From Phoronis australis (lineage: Eukaryota; Phoronida; Phoronidae): a stretch of 64,000 nucleotides of DNA. Position 1 is the first letter of the stretch; the number at the start of each line of letters is the position of its first letter. The notes beneath the pieces are model-generated. The model saw nothing but the letters and a program-made list of their open reading frames with translations, did not search any database and was not told the DNA's origin. The position numbers were made by a program, and so were the translations under genes. Positions 1-10,901 of this stretch are shown piece by piece. The DNA is taken from contig NMRA01000056.1 of the NCBI GenBank assembly GCA_002633005.1, positions 257,165 through 321,164 on the forward strand, written 5' to 3'.

Positions 1-488
1 CTGAGCAAGGGTCTCTACTGTATGGAGGGTATTGTACATCCATCACAAGTGATCACAGTCCTATTGTGGTACTGTCAATCAAATCTTTTGTTTCACAGCC
101 TTGACAGTAGCTGTTTAGGTCTCCAGATTCTAATTGGGCGCTTAACATTATGGATGCAATTAACTGCTATTCCTTGACTGATTTCTGTTTTGTGTGTTAA
201 AATTTTCCATTCATTGTTTTCATATAATGCCTGCTGTCTGTGTCCAGTTAGTGGTTCCTCAGGTTTTTCTAACATCAATTTTGAAAATCGATAAAAAACA
301 ATGACTTCAAAATGTTTACACAACTTCCAGGTAGGCTAATCGTCAATCGTGCTGAAAGTATTGCAAATTGAGGATACGACTTAGGTTATATTTAGCATTA
401 TCAACAACTTTTCATCGACACCATGAATATAATCTTGACCATACACCTATAATGTTTGAATTAGTTTCCAATGTTGTCCTTTTTGCAG
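1..488 (+). other. 3' end of an upstream PDE4 intron
   Basis: No coding sequence is recognisable here. The stretch ends in a pyrimidine-rich run followed by TTTTTGCAG, a good splice acceptor, directly before the first PDE4 exon. The small open frames in it have no recognisable protein content. In PDE4 genes the variable N-terminal exons lie upstream of the exon that follows, so this is most simply the end of such an intron. Confidence 0.7.
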
Positions 489-674
489 CTTTGACGTAGA
501 GAATGGTACCTCACCCAGTAACCGGAGTCCCCTGGATCCAGGGGCGAGCCCATCGTCAGGGCTGGTACTGCAGAACCTACCACAGCGGCGGGAGTCATTC
601 CTCTACCGCTCAGACAGTGACTTTGAATTGTCGCCTAAATCCTTATCCAGGAATTCATCACTAACCAGCGACTT
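489..674 (+). CDS. PDE4: PDE4 cAMP phosphodiesterase, exon with start of UCR1 and PKA site
   Basis: Internal coding exon of a cAMP-specific 3',5'-cyclic phosphodiesterase, the enzyme family that hydrolyses cAMP to AMP. It has 186 bases: one base completing a split codon, 61 codons and two bases of the next (phase 2 at both ends). It is bounded by TTTTTGCAG and by the donor GTGAGT. The peptide begins FDVENGTSP, continues with RSPLDP and contains [13 protein letters not shown] and [11 protein letters not shown], the hallmark blocks at the start of upstream conserved region 1 in long PDE4 forms. RRES (586-597) is the known PKA phosphorylation motif that activates long isoforms; the SDSD, SPKS and SRNSS serines are also conserved. 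It is about two residues shorter than the mammalian exon as I recall it. It splices in frame to the exon at 58117; the joint codon reads TT|A (Leu). Residue details such as DFELSPKS look intermediate between vertebrate PDE4 and insect dunce. I am confident of the family, less of the subtype. Confidence 0.95.
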
Positions 675-1339
675 GTGAGTAAATGTGTGTTGTTCTTTTA
701 CGAGACCAGGTTTTATCCCTGGCTTTTGACAGTTAACTACATGGTTAATATTTCCACCGAATCATGTGTCTGAATTAAAGGAAAACATACTCTGGTATTT
801 TTACGTGTACAGTGAACGCTCTTCAATTCAGCTGCAATTTTGCAGATGAGTCAAATTTTATTTTACCAAATCTGTCAACAAAAACACAATGATATCATTT
901 AGAAGTTATCTTCATTAGTAACACGAACTTCACAGATATCATCCTGCAAAGCTTAGGAAACATTTTATAAACTTAAACATTGTAACCTGCCCTTGAAAAT
1001 CACAAATTTGCCAATTTCTTTTCTGCGAAATTGAAGAGGTATTACTGTCCCGTAATAGTTTTGGATCACCCTGATTGAGCATTCAATGTTGTTTCATAAA
1101 AGAATATTTTGGTTACGTAATTTTCTCATCAAAGCAAAAAAGCAGTGTAAATTCAAGGTCATGGATGTTTTGTTTCAACATTGGTGTATCCAGTGTTTAT
1201 ATTAGCCCATACCTTGATGTAAATGGGTCACCACTGTAAATAATGAGACTAATGGTTGCCCTGATGTTTGGAAGTGATCACTGTGAATGTGTATAGAATG
1301 TGATATTACAAGGTTTGTTGCTATGTGTGTGATATTTGT

Positions 1340-1886
1340 GAGTGTTCAGATATGATATGTGATTGTGCTAGTATCCACACGGTGGCAGCACCAGAATGGA
1401 AGTGATGGAGATGTTGGTGTTTGTATCTTGACTAGTATCATTTCTATGTATGTAATTTGGTTATGCTTGTTGCATCTGTGCCAGTGTTGGTCTATTAGTC
1501 GATGTTCCTTTGGTGTTGTTTTTTGTTGTGGTTCATCAGGTTTCAGCTGGAGTTAGTGATAGCACTGCCATCTATTGTGTAATCTCGGTACTTGCTACTG
1601 GACGACTGAAAATGCTTGGATTGCAAGCATCAGTGTGATAACCTGCTTGGAGAGTTGGACCTAAAAGGAAACTGAGCACATTTAAAAGGAAGTCTTTACT
1701 TTCTATTGGAGTAACTGGATGCTGAAGACTTTACACAGATTCAGTTCCTGGTATTGTGATGAAAAGGAAATTTTAAACAGATACGGGATAGTGATTTTGC
1801 CACCAGTTTTGTGATGATGACCGTGATTGTGGAGTACAACAAAGAAGTCACAGGGAGCTTGCTGAAATGGTCAACAATTCACCGAG
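1340..1886 (+). other. candidate alternative PDE4 first exon (short N-terminus)
   Basis: Weak candidate. The stretch ends at a near-consensus donor, CCGAG|GTACGT. An ATG at 1867-1869, with G at -3 and G at +4, opens a frame of six codons plus two bases up to that donor. This is the phase required to join the UCR1 exon at 58117 and would give an N-terminus MVNNSPR before HAEDLIV. The same frame stays open upstream to a TGA near 1791. Other ATGs upstream (for example 1814) are in a frame that ends in the wrong phase. I place the 5' boundary only approximately. Chance ATG-plus-donor pairs are expected in 57 kb, so confidence is low. Confidence 0.2.
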
Positions 1887-2000
1887 GTACGTAAAAAGCC
1901 CATGTGGCGAGTTATAGAGGTGATGAACTGAACTATTGTACTGGCCCGGTTAACGATCGGGGCCTTTAAAGTTAAGAAATTCAGAAATACGTGTAGACAT

Positions 2001-2178
2001 TAATTGACCTATCCCCAGGATTTTGATTGACGGCTTAACTGACCCATCAGAACGCAGCATTCTTGACACACCTTCATTTTCAAGCCGCAATTTTACCCGA
2101 CAAACAACTCGTTGTCAGGTAAAACTTATTGTTTGTCGACTTTTCGCAAGGGGGTGGAGCTTGCGATAGGTCAATTTA
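2001..2178. mobile_element. MITE-like element with AATTGACCTATC inverted ends
   Basis: The ends TAATTGACCTATC (2001-2013) and GATAGGTCAATTTA (2165-2178) are inverted copies of each other, 178 bases apart. An internal hairpin pairs TTTTACCCGACAA (2091-2103) with TTGTCAGGTAAAA (2112-2124). This is the form of a non-autonomous DNA transposon. It has no coding potential. Confidence 0.5.
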
Positions 2179-2699
2179 GTGCTTTACTTGAGAACCCATA
2201 CTGAAGTAATTGTTGCATAAAGTGTTTCACTACATTAAAAGTACTCACTAATCAGCATCAAAGTTTAAGCACATTGAAAGTAAAATTAAAAGCTGAGTAA
2301 TGTCACTGTATTTGGGTCGTTCCCAAATCAGGGAAATCTTGAAACAGACCCACTCACTTGAATAAACTGGTGTTAAAAGTATTGGCCACCATGGTTGCGA
2401 GGGGGGTCTTAACGATCAAAGTAAAATGAAAGATGGGGTGGCCTAGGCGTAGCGGCTCAAGCTTGGCAGGGTTGGCCAACATCCCAAGTCACCGGGGCAC
2501 TTAATCTCTTTCTTTTACTTACCAGTACCTCCATAGGATCTGCTTGTGGGTAGGAATTGTTTTTTGTCATGTTAGAGATTGGTCTGTGGCACACTGAGTT
2601 TACTCGAGTAACTTTGTTTGTTATTTTTGTTTGGGTGTACTGTAGTTGGTGAAGAGGACATGTACCTTTAATTTTGTTTGTTCTCAACCACTTTCGGAC

Positions 2700-2873
2700 A
2701 AAAACAACTTTCAAACATTTTTGTGAATGCCCACAAGTATTCAAAATATTATCTGGTTGTATAGAACTTGATCGCGGCAAAACACTGTTTTGGCGCTACG
2801 AATCTTTTATGAAAAAATGAGAAACTACATAAAATTTCGCCTGTCCACAATATGTGTTCTAAATTAGTGACTT
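2700..2873 (+). repeat. dispersed repeat family A, copy 1
   Basis: Degenerate copy of the dispersed family whose 3' core reads roughly AATTTCACTTGTCxGCCATATTGTGTGCTAA. Here the core is AAAATTTCGCCTGTCCACAA followed by TATGTGTTCTAA. The 5' part (CAAACATTTTTGTGAATG and ATTATCTGGTTGTATAG) matches the copies near 52760 and 61560. Confidence 0.55.
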
Positions 2874-3550
2874 TCTGTCCTGTATGGAAAAGTCTTAATA
2901 CTTTTTGTAAAACTCCAAGAAGCAAATTTTACAGACTGCGAATCAATTAGTTTTCACAGACTGGTTCATCGTTCAACATCTTCAGTGATTTGTTTTATTC
3001 TTTCATAGGTTAATTTACAGCTATGTAGGACATTATTGACAAATTTACCCATTCAGCCAAATAGCTACATAACTATAGATCTTAACCCAGTAAAAGTATT
3101 ATGTTTTCTGAAAGTAGAAAGTTTAGAATTTTGACAATTAACCAATCAGTCATTAATTGGGTCACATAATAATTTTCACCTCACGTCTTCTTAATAAAAT
3201 TTGGTAAACAAGAAAAAACATACTAGATAGTAAAACAATGACATATCATGATCAAATATTATTCGATATGAATATTCAAGATGAAATCTCAAACATGCTG
3301 TTATGATTTTCTAAAATATTATTTTGGTTTTGTTTTGTTTTACGAAACTATTTTTTTATGAAAAACACTAAAGTCTGTTACTTTGATAGTGTCTCATGTA
3401 AAAGTGGGAGGTCGTAAAAAAACAATCTCTAGCTATGTGGCAAATGTTTTTTGCATTGCTTTTCCATGATATGATGTTAAATGTCTAAATCACTTACTAA
3501 AAAGCATGAGAGTCTGGTGAGTCAAACATTTCAACCTCTCTCTAAGAGCC

Positions 3551-3645
3551 TTGTTCACTGACTGGATTTCCCCACGTCAGGTTGACCTCATTTTAAAACT
3601 AGGTCAACCTGACGCGGGAAATCGNGCACATAAGTATGACAAGTC
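3551..3645. mobile_element. small foldback element
   Basis: GATTTCCCCACGTCAGGTTGACCT (from 3565) is followed after about 13 bases by its near-perfect inverse ending GACGCGGGAAATC (to 3623), making a hairpin with arms of about 22-25 bases. Weaker outer complementarity between CCTTGTTCACTGAC and the GTATGACAAG side suggests the inverted repeat extends to about 3645. A single N occurs at 3625. There is no coding potential. Confidence 0.6.
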
Positions 3646-4615
3646 CAATACAAAATGTTATCATTTTTTTTCATTAACCCAAAATGATTCTTGACTTTTA
3701 ACATAATAAGTAACTTAAAACATACAATACTTTACAACATTTAGCATTACAAACACTATTCAACATATGCGGGTACAGAAATGACCGATGACAGCCGGTA
3801 ATTATACGCTCGCAGAGAAGGGACAAATACTGTTAAAAAATCGCGTTTGGCAAGAAAGGCGAAAAGAATATAAAGAAAGGGTGTCGAAAATAAGATTTTA
3901 TGTAGTAAGTATTTTCGGATACTGGAACCACATGGGCAGTTTGAGAGAAGGACTTTAGAGGGAGGGTGGGAAGGTCTGACTCACTAATCTCTAACTGGGT
4001 GTTGAAGAAAAGTGTAGAAAACATAGTACCTGAAAGTTTCATTTGAATTCGTTTAGCCATTTCTGAGATATTATTTTCCTAAATTAGCCAAATTTGGACA
4101 TTTTTCTGAGGCTCCTACATATTCTGAATAGTTTTGTTCCCCATGTCTAATGTTGATGTCTGGCACTGAGGTGTGTTCAAACTAAAGAATAAAAGTGTCT
4201 GTAAATTTTGTTAATGGATCATATGTTTCATGTCACATGACTTTTCTGAAAATCAGTCTTTGATGTTACAAATTTCTTCAAAATCTAGTTTTGTTGCTAA
4301 TTGATTTGACCAGCTTCTGCCACTTTGTTTTTTCTAGGTGGCTTCTCCAGGTGTACATGAAAACGATAGCTGAGGCATCTGTCTTATGAAAGGTAGGTGT
4401 TGGTATACTGGCAGTCCGTCACAGTTGCAACAGTTGTGTTTAAAGGCACTTGCTGTATTCGCCCTAATAACCGCCCCTGTCACTATAAGCGCCCTCCCCA
4501 CGCATTTTCAGACTTACCTAAAATAAGCTCACAGTCCATGAACATGTACGCGCGAAAAATGCCTTACCTACAGTTCTAACATTCCACAATAATGTCTTCA
4601 ATTTATTAATAAGAT

Positions 4616-4956
4616 CTGACAGTCCTGAGAAAAGTCAATGAGTGTGGAATTTTGTAGACGACGAGCCTCGCCGCTATGTGGGTATTTAGCCGTGACTATA
4701 CACTTCAAACTTCGCCGTGCTTCAAAAAGAACGCATAAGTTTTGCTGATCTTGCGAGGAACATGTCCCATTATGGCGTGGCCTTTCAGAGCAGACGCAGC
4801 ATACTTGTCAAAGGGATTGTATTGTATCTTTCCTATTCCGATCGTTCTCAAGAGGAATCCAAATTTCTTTGAACACGTGAAAATCGCAAATCGAAGACTA
4901 ATAAAAAATTGACCTTCGTTAAAAGTGCGTGTCCTGGAAACGCACACTACATACAT
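4616..4956 (-). pseudogene. HIRAN-like domain fragment from a transposon
   Basis: The - strand frame ending at 4705 reads QYNPFDKYAASALKG then IMGHVPRKISKTYAFFLKHG. This matches the pattern NP[YF]D..A.AV....(I/V)G(H/Y)(V/L)PR.I, the core of HIRAN domains and of the HIRAN-like proteins I remember as abundant in invertebrate transposons. A stop follows KHGEV. In the next frame the sequence continues plausibly (KCIVTAKYPHSGEA) to about 4616, which suggests a frameshift. The upstream part of the frame is not convincing. It lies inside the inverted-repeat element 4450-5966, so it is probably the decayed cargo of that element rather than a host gene. HIRAN domains in other proteins bind DNA 3' ends; no function is expected for this remnant. 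Confidence 0.55.
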
Positions 4957-5021
4957 GTACCTGTCATCGAAGACATTCTTCGGGAACTATCTATTCATGA
5001 AATGGGTAGCATAGCATGGGC

Positions 5022-5133
5022 AAGAAACAAATATTGGCACTAATTTCCGAAAGTTTCTAATACCTTTATACCGTTAAGAAGAAACAAATATTGTCACTAA
5101 TTTCCGAAAGTTTCTAATACCTTAATACCGTTA
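5022..5133. repeat. 57-base tandem duplication
   Basis: The segment beginning AAGAAACAAATATTG occurs at 5022 and again at 5079 with only a few differences. Each copy contains CACTAATTTCCGAAAGTTTC and ends near TACCGTTA. It lies inside the transposon relic. Confidence 0.85.
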
Positions 5134-5651
5134 TTTTTAGGAGGCATTATTTAATTAATCATAATTGGTGTTTTTAAAGTCAAAATAACCCACTGATAGG
5201 GAACACTTCCACGCCCTTGCATCCCTGAATCTCCCAGAAAATAACTGTTAGACTGTCACGCATCCAGTTTTATAGCAGATGAGATCAGCAATTGCTAAAT
5301 AAAACACGTTCTGCTATACTGCTTGCGTTAATTTCTTTAGTTACAATGCACACCTAGATCGTTACATTGGGTTTACTCTGGCAAATGATCTCTGAAGACA
5401 TGCACGCACTCGCACACTCACACAATACACAGACGAACTTCCAAACAAACATCACGTGACAACAACGTGTTTTCCTCCAGAGATTTTTCTCGTGTTGGGG
5501 GTACGATCTAGTGCAGATTTGGACTTAATATACAGTTAATCTCGTCTCCACAGGAACTTAAAATTCTTAGGGACGCTTCAGAGACCGGGTTTCAACCGGC
5601 TTAGGCTATAATAAGCGTCCCCCTCCTGAAATGAATTTTTCTAAGCACCCT

Positions 5652-5938
5652 GTGCCGGGTTGCATGAAACAGTCCCTAATTAGGACCAAGTTCCCAAACT
5701 AGTTAGGGAAGTCCCTATAAGCATTTTGTTTAAGGACTGTTGCATGAAGTGGTCCTACACTCGGTTCTTATTGGGAGCGCCCTAAATCCGAAGTAAGTTC
5801 CCAGAGCCGAACAATCCCGATGATCACCATGGCTAAAGTCGCTTAATATGGCAAAAATTACTATCCCTAAAATTTCGGGAGGTCCCTTAGACTTAAGGAC
5901 ATCCCTAACATTTGGGACTGTTTCTTGCAACTGGGCAC
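5652..5938. mobile_element. MITE with ~30-bp inverted ends
   Basis: GTGCCGGGTTGCATGAAACA (continuing GTCCCTAA) at 5652 is matched in inverse by GGGACTGTTTCTTGCAACTG (continuing GGCAC) ending at 5938. The 287-base interior carries repeated AGTCCCTA-like motifs and no protein. It interrupts the right end of the 4450-5966 element, so it inserted later. I see no clear target-site duplication. Confidence 0.75.
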
Positions 5939-6839
5939 TGGGCGCTTATTAGGGCGAATATGGCAACTTTATCAGGTTGTGATTGTTTTCTAATAATGTC
6001 CATTTCGTATTGGTGGCGGTAAAATCAAAATTCTTATTTTGGTTCAGATTGTCGCCTATAGGTGGTACTGCTTGCCGTAAAAGATCAGTGAACCACCTGC
6101 AATGTTGGTTCAAAACCCAACTAGTTGCTATGGAAACTTGTATTTATTTTCAGAATAGAATAATTTTTTCTGTTATTGGGTTGATAATGAAGTTCGTGAC
6201 CTGATAATAACAAATAATTTGCCATGAGATGTAAATTAAAACTCGATATAAAAAGGTATCCAATCTCATTTACTATAACAGTTAGAAATTGACCACACCA
6301 TCCCCTTTCAAGTTTTATGTGAATATATAATTACAAATAGTGTTTGTATCTGAATAGTTCAAGAACGTTTGACCTTTAAAAGCACTAAACAAGGTTTAAA
6401 AACCTGATGAACAGACAAAGACACTGGCCAACTGTACATGAAAGACGCAGGCGATGTTGTGATGAAAAAAGTGTATTGTCACCACCCAAGGATAATCGAT
6501 GATTATCTTCTTGCATTGTCACTAGAACCACAACACCTTGTTGAAAGACATTAGAGATGCTGTCAAAATTGCCAAGTTTGTGATGTACAGCATTGCGGGT
6601 TAATGCGATATTTCTTCTATTCATTTGCGTAATCTTTACAAATTTCCATAGACAAGCATGATGGAAACTATTTGAATAATTTATACTTGTGCAAACTGTC
6701 GGTATCTCAATGGTGGGAGCAAAAACGATTATAGGTAATACGAACTTGTGAAAGTTTAGAGATATTTAGAAAAATATCATAACTTAGTTGTGCAGTGAAA
6801 TTTAAGGAGTACGATGTATAAGATGGATTAAAAAAAGAA

Positions 6840-7080
6840 ACCTTCCTGTTGGATTTTGGCACTGTTATGTTAATTCTCCACGTATTTCGCAGAAAAATAA
6901 TTACCAAAACTGACATTTTCCTTTTTCAAAGGCTGGGAACATTGCCAAATGTTGTTTTATCACATCTACACAGTACAACCAATGTTAGCCTTCAACTAAA
7001 ATTGTTTTAACCTTTATTTCTGTAGAGAAATTAAAATTCATAAAATAAAATTTCACTTGTCGGCCATATTGTTTGCTAAG
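6840..7080 (+). repeat. dispersed repeat family A, copy 2
   Basis: A nearly full-length copy of about 230-240 bases. It has the 5' part ATTCTCCACGTATTTCGCAG, the middle ATGTTGTTTTATCACATCTA and the 3' core AATTTCACTTGTCGGCCATA. The 5' part matches the copies at 38232 and 46180; the middle matches 24640 and, inverted, 57550. Confidence 0.75.
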
Positions 7081-8296
7081 CAGCTATTGAAAACTTTCGT
7101 ACAAACAAGATGCCAGTGTACTGAAACCTCCTTTTGTTTAATGACCACTGTTAATTCTCTTGTTGCTGCCATTGGAACATGGTTTACAAAACAGTTTCTA
7201 TAATAATGGGTCTGATGGTTGCCATATTTACAACATTTAGGCATGTGGCATTCTACAAAGAACTAAATGGTACTCAGCAGGAGGCTAGAATCCAAAAGGC
7301 CATCATAGCCTATTACAGAAAAACACATTAGCCGCTAGGCATTACACCCTGCTGTTCTGTGTGCAGTTTTCATTGGTATAATTGGATAATTGGTAGTGGA
7401 GTTATCAGAATCTATAGGTTGTTATTGGGTTATGGGCTCCTTATACATATGAACACAGCCTGGGTAGTTGGATTACTTGATTCTTCAGCTGGAAGAAGAA
7501 CGTTTAATTTCATGGGTAAGAGATGTTGAACATTGAAACTTCCCATTTCTAGCTGAGGGCGATGAATTTACATTTCGTTTTTAAAGAAATGTTTCTGAGA
7601 ATCTGAGTATTGTGGTATGGAAGGTTCTTTTGGTTTTGCAGTTTTTTAAATATGTAAATGGTGATTTGAGATGTTTCGATTTCAGTCCAAGCATATATTT
7701 TATGTGGCATAGACCTGTCCCTCTGCTCAGTCTACGGTAACATTTTTACATCACACTTATCTTAAAGTCGTAGTCTACGAACTATTTACTGTTTGCCAGT
7801 TAAGTAAAGTGAAACTCATAACGAAACTATATTAGAGATAACTGATTGATTAATAGTAATATTTTTAAAAATCTATGCTCAAAACTAATGAGAGTTATCT
7901 CCCCTATTTTACTTGGCTGATTGTACATCACATGAAGACATGTGGTGAACAAAGTTTGAGTGAAAATATTTGGATAAGTTTCTGCAAATTTGAGTGAAAG
8001 TAATAGCCATAATGTTCAGACGATCACTATATTGCCAGAAATGTTCAAAATTCCGTTGTGTGTTATGATTACAGTCATACTCTATGAAGTTTTCAAGTAA
8101 TCAAGTAATATTGTCTTGTTTACTTTTGTTGAAAATTTGGATAATATAAAATGTTACTATTCCGCCGTATTTTGATCCGAAGAAACATTACCATATTTCG
8201 GCTGATCTTCTGTCAAAGAATTCAGTTACTCACAATCACTACCAGTTGACATTGTTGCCTTCTTATGATGTAATAAGGGTCAGGTGGCAGATTCCG

Positions 8297-8370
8297 CCCC
8301 CCNNNNNNNNNNNNNNNNNNNNNNNNNNNNNNNNNNNNNNNNNNNNNNNNCCCCCCCCCCCCCCCCCCCC
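8297..8370. other. assembly gap in a poly-C tract
   Basis: Forty-eight Ns at 8303-8350 are flanked by a short C run on the left and 20 Cs on the right. The true length and content of this homopolymer are unknown. Confidence 0.95.
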
Positions 8371-8616
8371 GTAACTGTACTTTTATTGGACTTAAATGGT
8401 GACTATAGTGCCATCTGAAATTTATTCTAAGTTGTGTTTCTTCACTAAGTAGCTGCCAAGAAAGGAAAAACGAATTATGCCACTTATGTTCATAAATTCT
8501 GTCTTGTTATATGCCTTCCCGTGACAGGACTCGATTTCCGTTATCGTCGAGAACAGGAACCATCAGCGACTTGAGATTGCTTCAGAGTCTATTGGTGTTG
8601 ACTCAAGTTGCCGGCT

Positions 8617-8690
8617 CATTTGGCAGCAATTCAAGATAAGATGAGCTTGGTAATGTTTCTAGACCTCAAAGCGCTTCCTGGCACTTGCGA
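8617..8690 (+). repeat. dispersed repeat, copy 1 of a pair
   Basis: GGCTCATTTGGCAGCAATTC, a GATGAGC block, GTAATGTTT and CAAAGCGCTT recur in the same order at 48253-48322. It is of unknown class. Confidence 0.5.
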
Positions 8691-8799
8691 CACCTTTGAA
8701 TGCCTCCACCTGAGTTTTGAAAAATAGGCAGTTTGTTACGGAGTAATAAGGTCATTAACGCTGAACATAACAACATGTGATAACATACTGTGCAGGTAA

Positions 8800-9110
8800 A
8801 TGTGTAATTAGGTTATGTGGGATTGTAGAGAACTATCCAAATTCAGATAACTTTGGAACAATTCATATCTCACAAAGGATTCATTTGATTCATATGAAGC
8901 CTTCAGGAACTTTGCTGTATGCGGTGTTCTTTTAAAAATTATTAGGAATTGTTTTTAAAATGTTCCAATTTTGCACTGGGGAAAAATGGAACTTTTATAT
9001 GTAATTTTCATGAAAAATTGTCATAAGTTGTGTAAAATGAAAATGAAATGATAAAGTGTTTTTGAGGTTTCGTCTTGAACATTTGAATCGAACAAAATTT
9101 AGTCATGTTG
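8800..9110 (+). repeat. dispersed repeat family B, copy 1
   Basis: Shares ordered blocks with 28300-28630, including TTAGGAAT, TTTTTAAAATGTTCCAATTT and TGCAC, and later TTTTATGAAAA-like and TCTTGAAC blocks ahead of AAAATTTA. About 300 bases, with no coding potential. Confidence 0.6.
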
Positions 9111-9236
9111 CGAATGCTGTTGTTTTGCTATGAATGAACCTTTCTTTTTGCTAAATTTTGATAAAATACATTGTCATATGACCCAATCAATGGCAGTTTG
9201 ATGAAATGTCAAAAATTAAAGTCTACTGAATTAAAA

Positions 9237-9687
9237 GAGCATGCCACCCAAAAAACAACCTAATTTGTATCAATTTAGATTCAGTAGTTCTTCTCCATAA
9301 CGACACGTACGGTTGCGTTACCTGACACCTGATGGCAGACGGAGGTGTTGAAATTATTCAATGACGTCATCGGTTTCACACGCAGTCTGTTCAGCAGTTC
9401 ACAACACGGGTTACTAGTGTCAGCTTATCGCTTGAAGTCATCGTTTAACACCAATAAATCATCAAACTTCGATGTAAAACCCTAAAAATACACCGAGTTC
9501 TTATAAAAACGTGTTGTTTTTTCGCTCTTACGGATTTTTTGGTATTTGGACACACTGTAGCCTGCAAAGTTCGGGACGCCAATAAGGTCCGTAGCAGGAG
9601 TTTGGGGTCTGTTCAGAGATAATTTCGAAGTGGATATAGACCGATTAAGATGGCAAAAAAGACTAATTAAATCGGGTGGCATTCTCC
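9237..9687. mobile_element. MITE-like element, ends GCATGCCACCC
   Basis: GAGCATGCCACCCAAAAAAC at 9237 is matched in inverse by ATTAAATCGGGTGGCATTCT ending at 9687. The 450-base interior has no recognisable protein. It contains a palindromic TGACGTCA at 9362-9369. Confidence 0.65.
9362..9369. promoter_or_regulatory. CRE-like palindrome
   Basis: A perfect TGACGTCA, the consensus bound by CREB/ATF factors. About one such octamer is expected by chance in a window of this size, and this one lies in a MITE, so a role in cAMP feedback on PDE4 is only a possibility. Confidence 0.2.
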
Positions 9688-10386
9688 TTTAAAATTTATG
9701 ATTTTTTAGATATTTCACTAAATATTCAGACTCGTCTGTTTGGTTCTACATAATCAAGGCAGTCTATATTTGTACGAAAGGGAATGTCAATCGGCGCACA
9801 CTTCTGGTACACTCGTTGGCATTTGTGCCCTTCCAACACATTTGTGTTTTCAATCGAGGAGAGCACTGTTGAGGGTTTTCTCTTCTTCACCGCTATGTAC
9901 ACCTCTGTGTTGTGAACAGCAAAAACCTCATTTCTTTGCAAAGTGACTGCCTTTGTACCAAGCACCATTGCCTTTGGGCTGTTGAAAACACATAAACGCA
10001 AATTGTTCAGAGTTGAATGACTTCTTTGTCTTGACCTATTCATGCAATCCAAATGGAAAATGTAATATTAGTTTCGTAGAAAGCAGTAATCCATTTTGTC
10101 TTGAAATGTTTCCATGACAACATTTGTTTAATTTCATAAAACAGGTGCTTTGAACAATTTTTTTCGAGAGCAATACCTGGCTATGTTTTCATGAAGATAT
10201 AGTTACCAATAGTTGTTTCTAAGAATTGTTAATTGAATTTGATTCAGTTGTTGTCATTAATCTAAGACAAATTTTAGCAAAGTTGTTGATTAGCTGTCCA
10301 TGAAAATCCTACGTTGACATCCTCGCCAGTCGAGATGGGCAACTCGACTTAGTTGCGTACCTCAAAATCTGTGGCTGTGATCAAAA

Positions 10387-10901
10387 CGCCGTTTCATGCT
10401 AACTTAACTATGGTATGAGCAGAGCACATATGTAAACTGCGAAGGTAATTGAATCATTCATACCAGCTTCGATAGTTAACTGCATCGAAGTAAAGGGTAG
10501 GTGACACTTTCGTCATTGAAGTAATCTCAAAGTAGCACTGATTCATCTCGTGACAATTTGAGAATATTCACGTGTGTTAATTGCTAATTGACATATATAT
10601 AACTTATTTCTAATTTGATTTGTGATTATTCGAGCAAAATATAAGCAACTATTAGCGATGACACTGCCCTTTGATTGTTGATGATAACAGTGGCCCCTCA
10701 GGCAATAACTTTGACGAGCCCGAAGTTGACCATTCATACTGCACCGCAGCGTCGACGCTCCGCTGTTAAACCCACTTATTTCCTGTGATTTCCTGCGAAG
10801 TTAACTGGTGCTGTTAACTTCTATCCAGGACCAAAGTTAACTGTTCATACTGACCGCAATTCCCCACAACATCGACGTTCGACGTTAGTATGAAAGGGCC
10901 T
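10387..10901. mobile_element. MITE-like element, ~515 bases
   Basis: GCCGTTTCATGCTAACTTAA at 10388 is matched in inverse by CGACGTTAGTATGAAAGGGC ending near 10900. Internal motifs GTTAACT and ATTCATAC recur near both ends. There is no protein coding potential. CpG-rich ends contrast with the AT-rich surroundings. Confidence 0.6.

Larger units (their letters stand above)
4450..5966. mobile_element. DNA transposon relic with 27-bp inverted ends
   Basis: TTGCTGTATTCGCCCTAATA (from 4450, continuing ACCGCCC) is matched in inverse by GGGCGCTTATTAGGGCGAATATGGCAA at 5940-5966, with about three mismatches over 27 bases. Sub-repeats of the motif CTATAAGCGCCC recur inside the left end and near 5605-5625. 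The interior holds a HIRAN-like protein relic on the - strand (about 4616-4956), a 57-base tandem duplication (5022-5133) and a separate MITE (5652-5938) inserted just inside the right end. I see no transposase. I infer a decayed DNA transposon about 1.5 kb long; the superfamily is not assigned. Confidence 0.65.

Noticed and set aside
9726-10052. 108-codon frame on the - strand
   Set aside because: The composition looks less biased than most, but I see no domain, no splice sites that fit and no second copy. Left uncalled.
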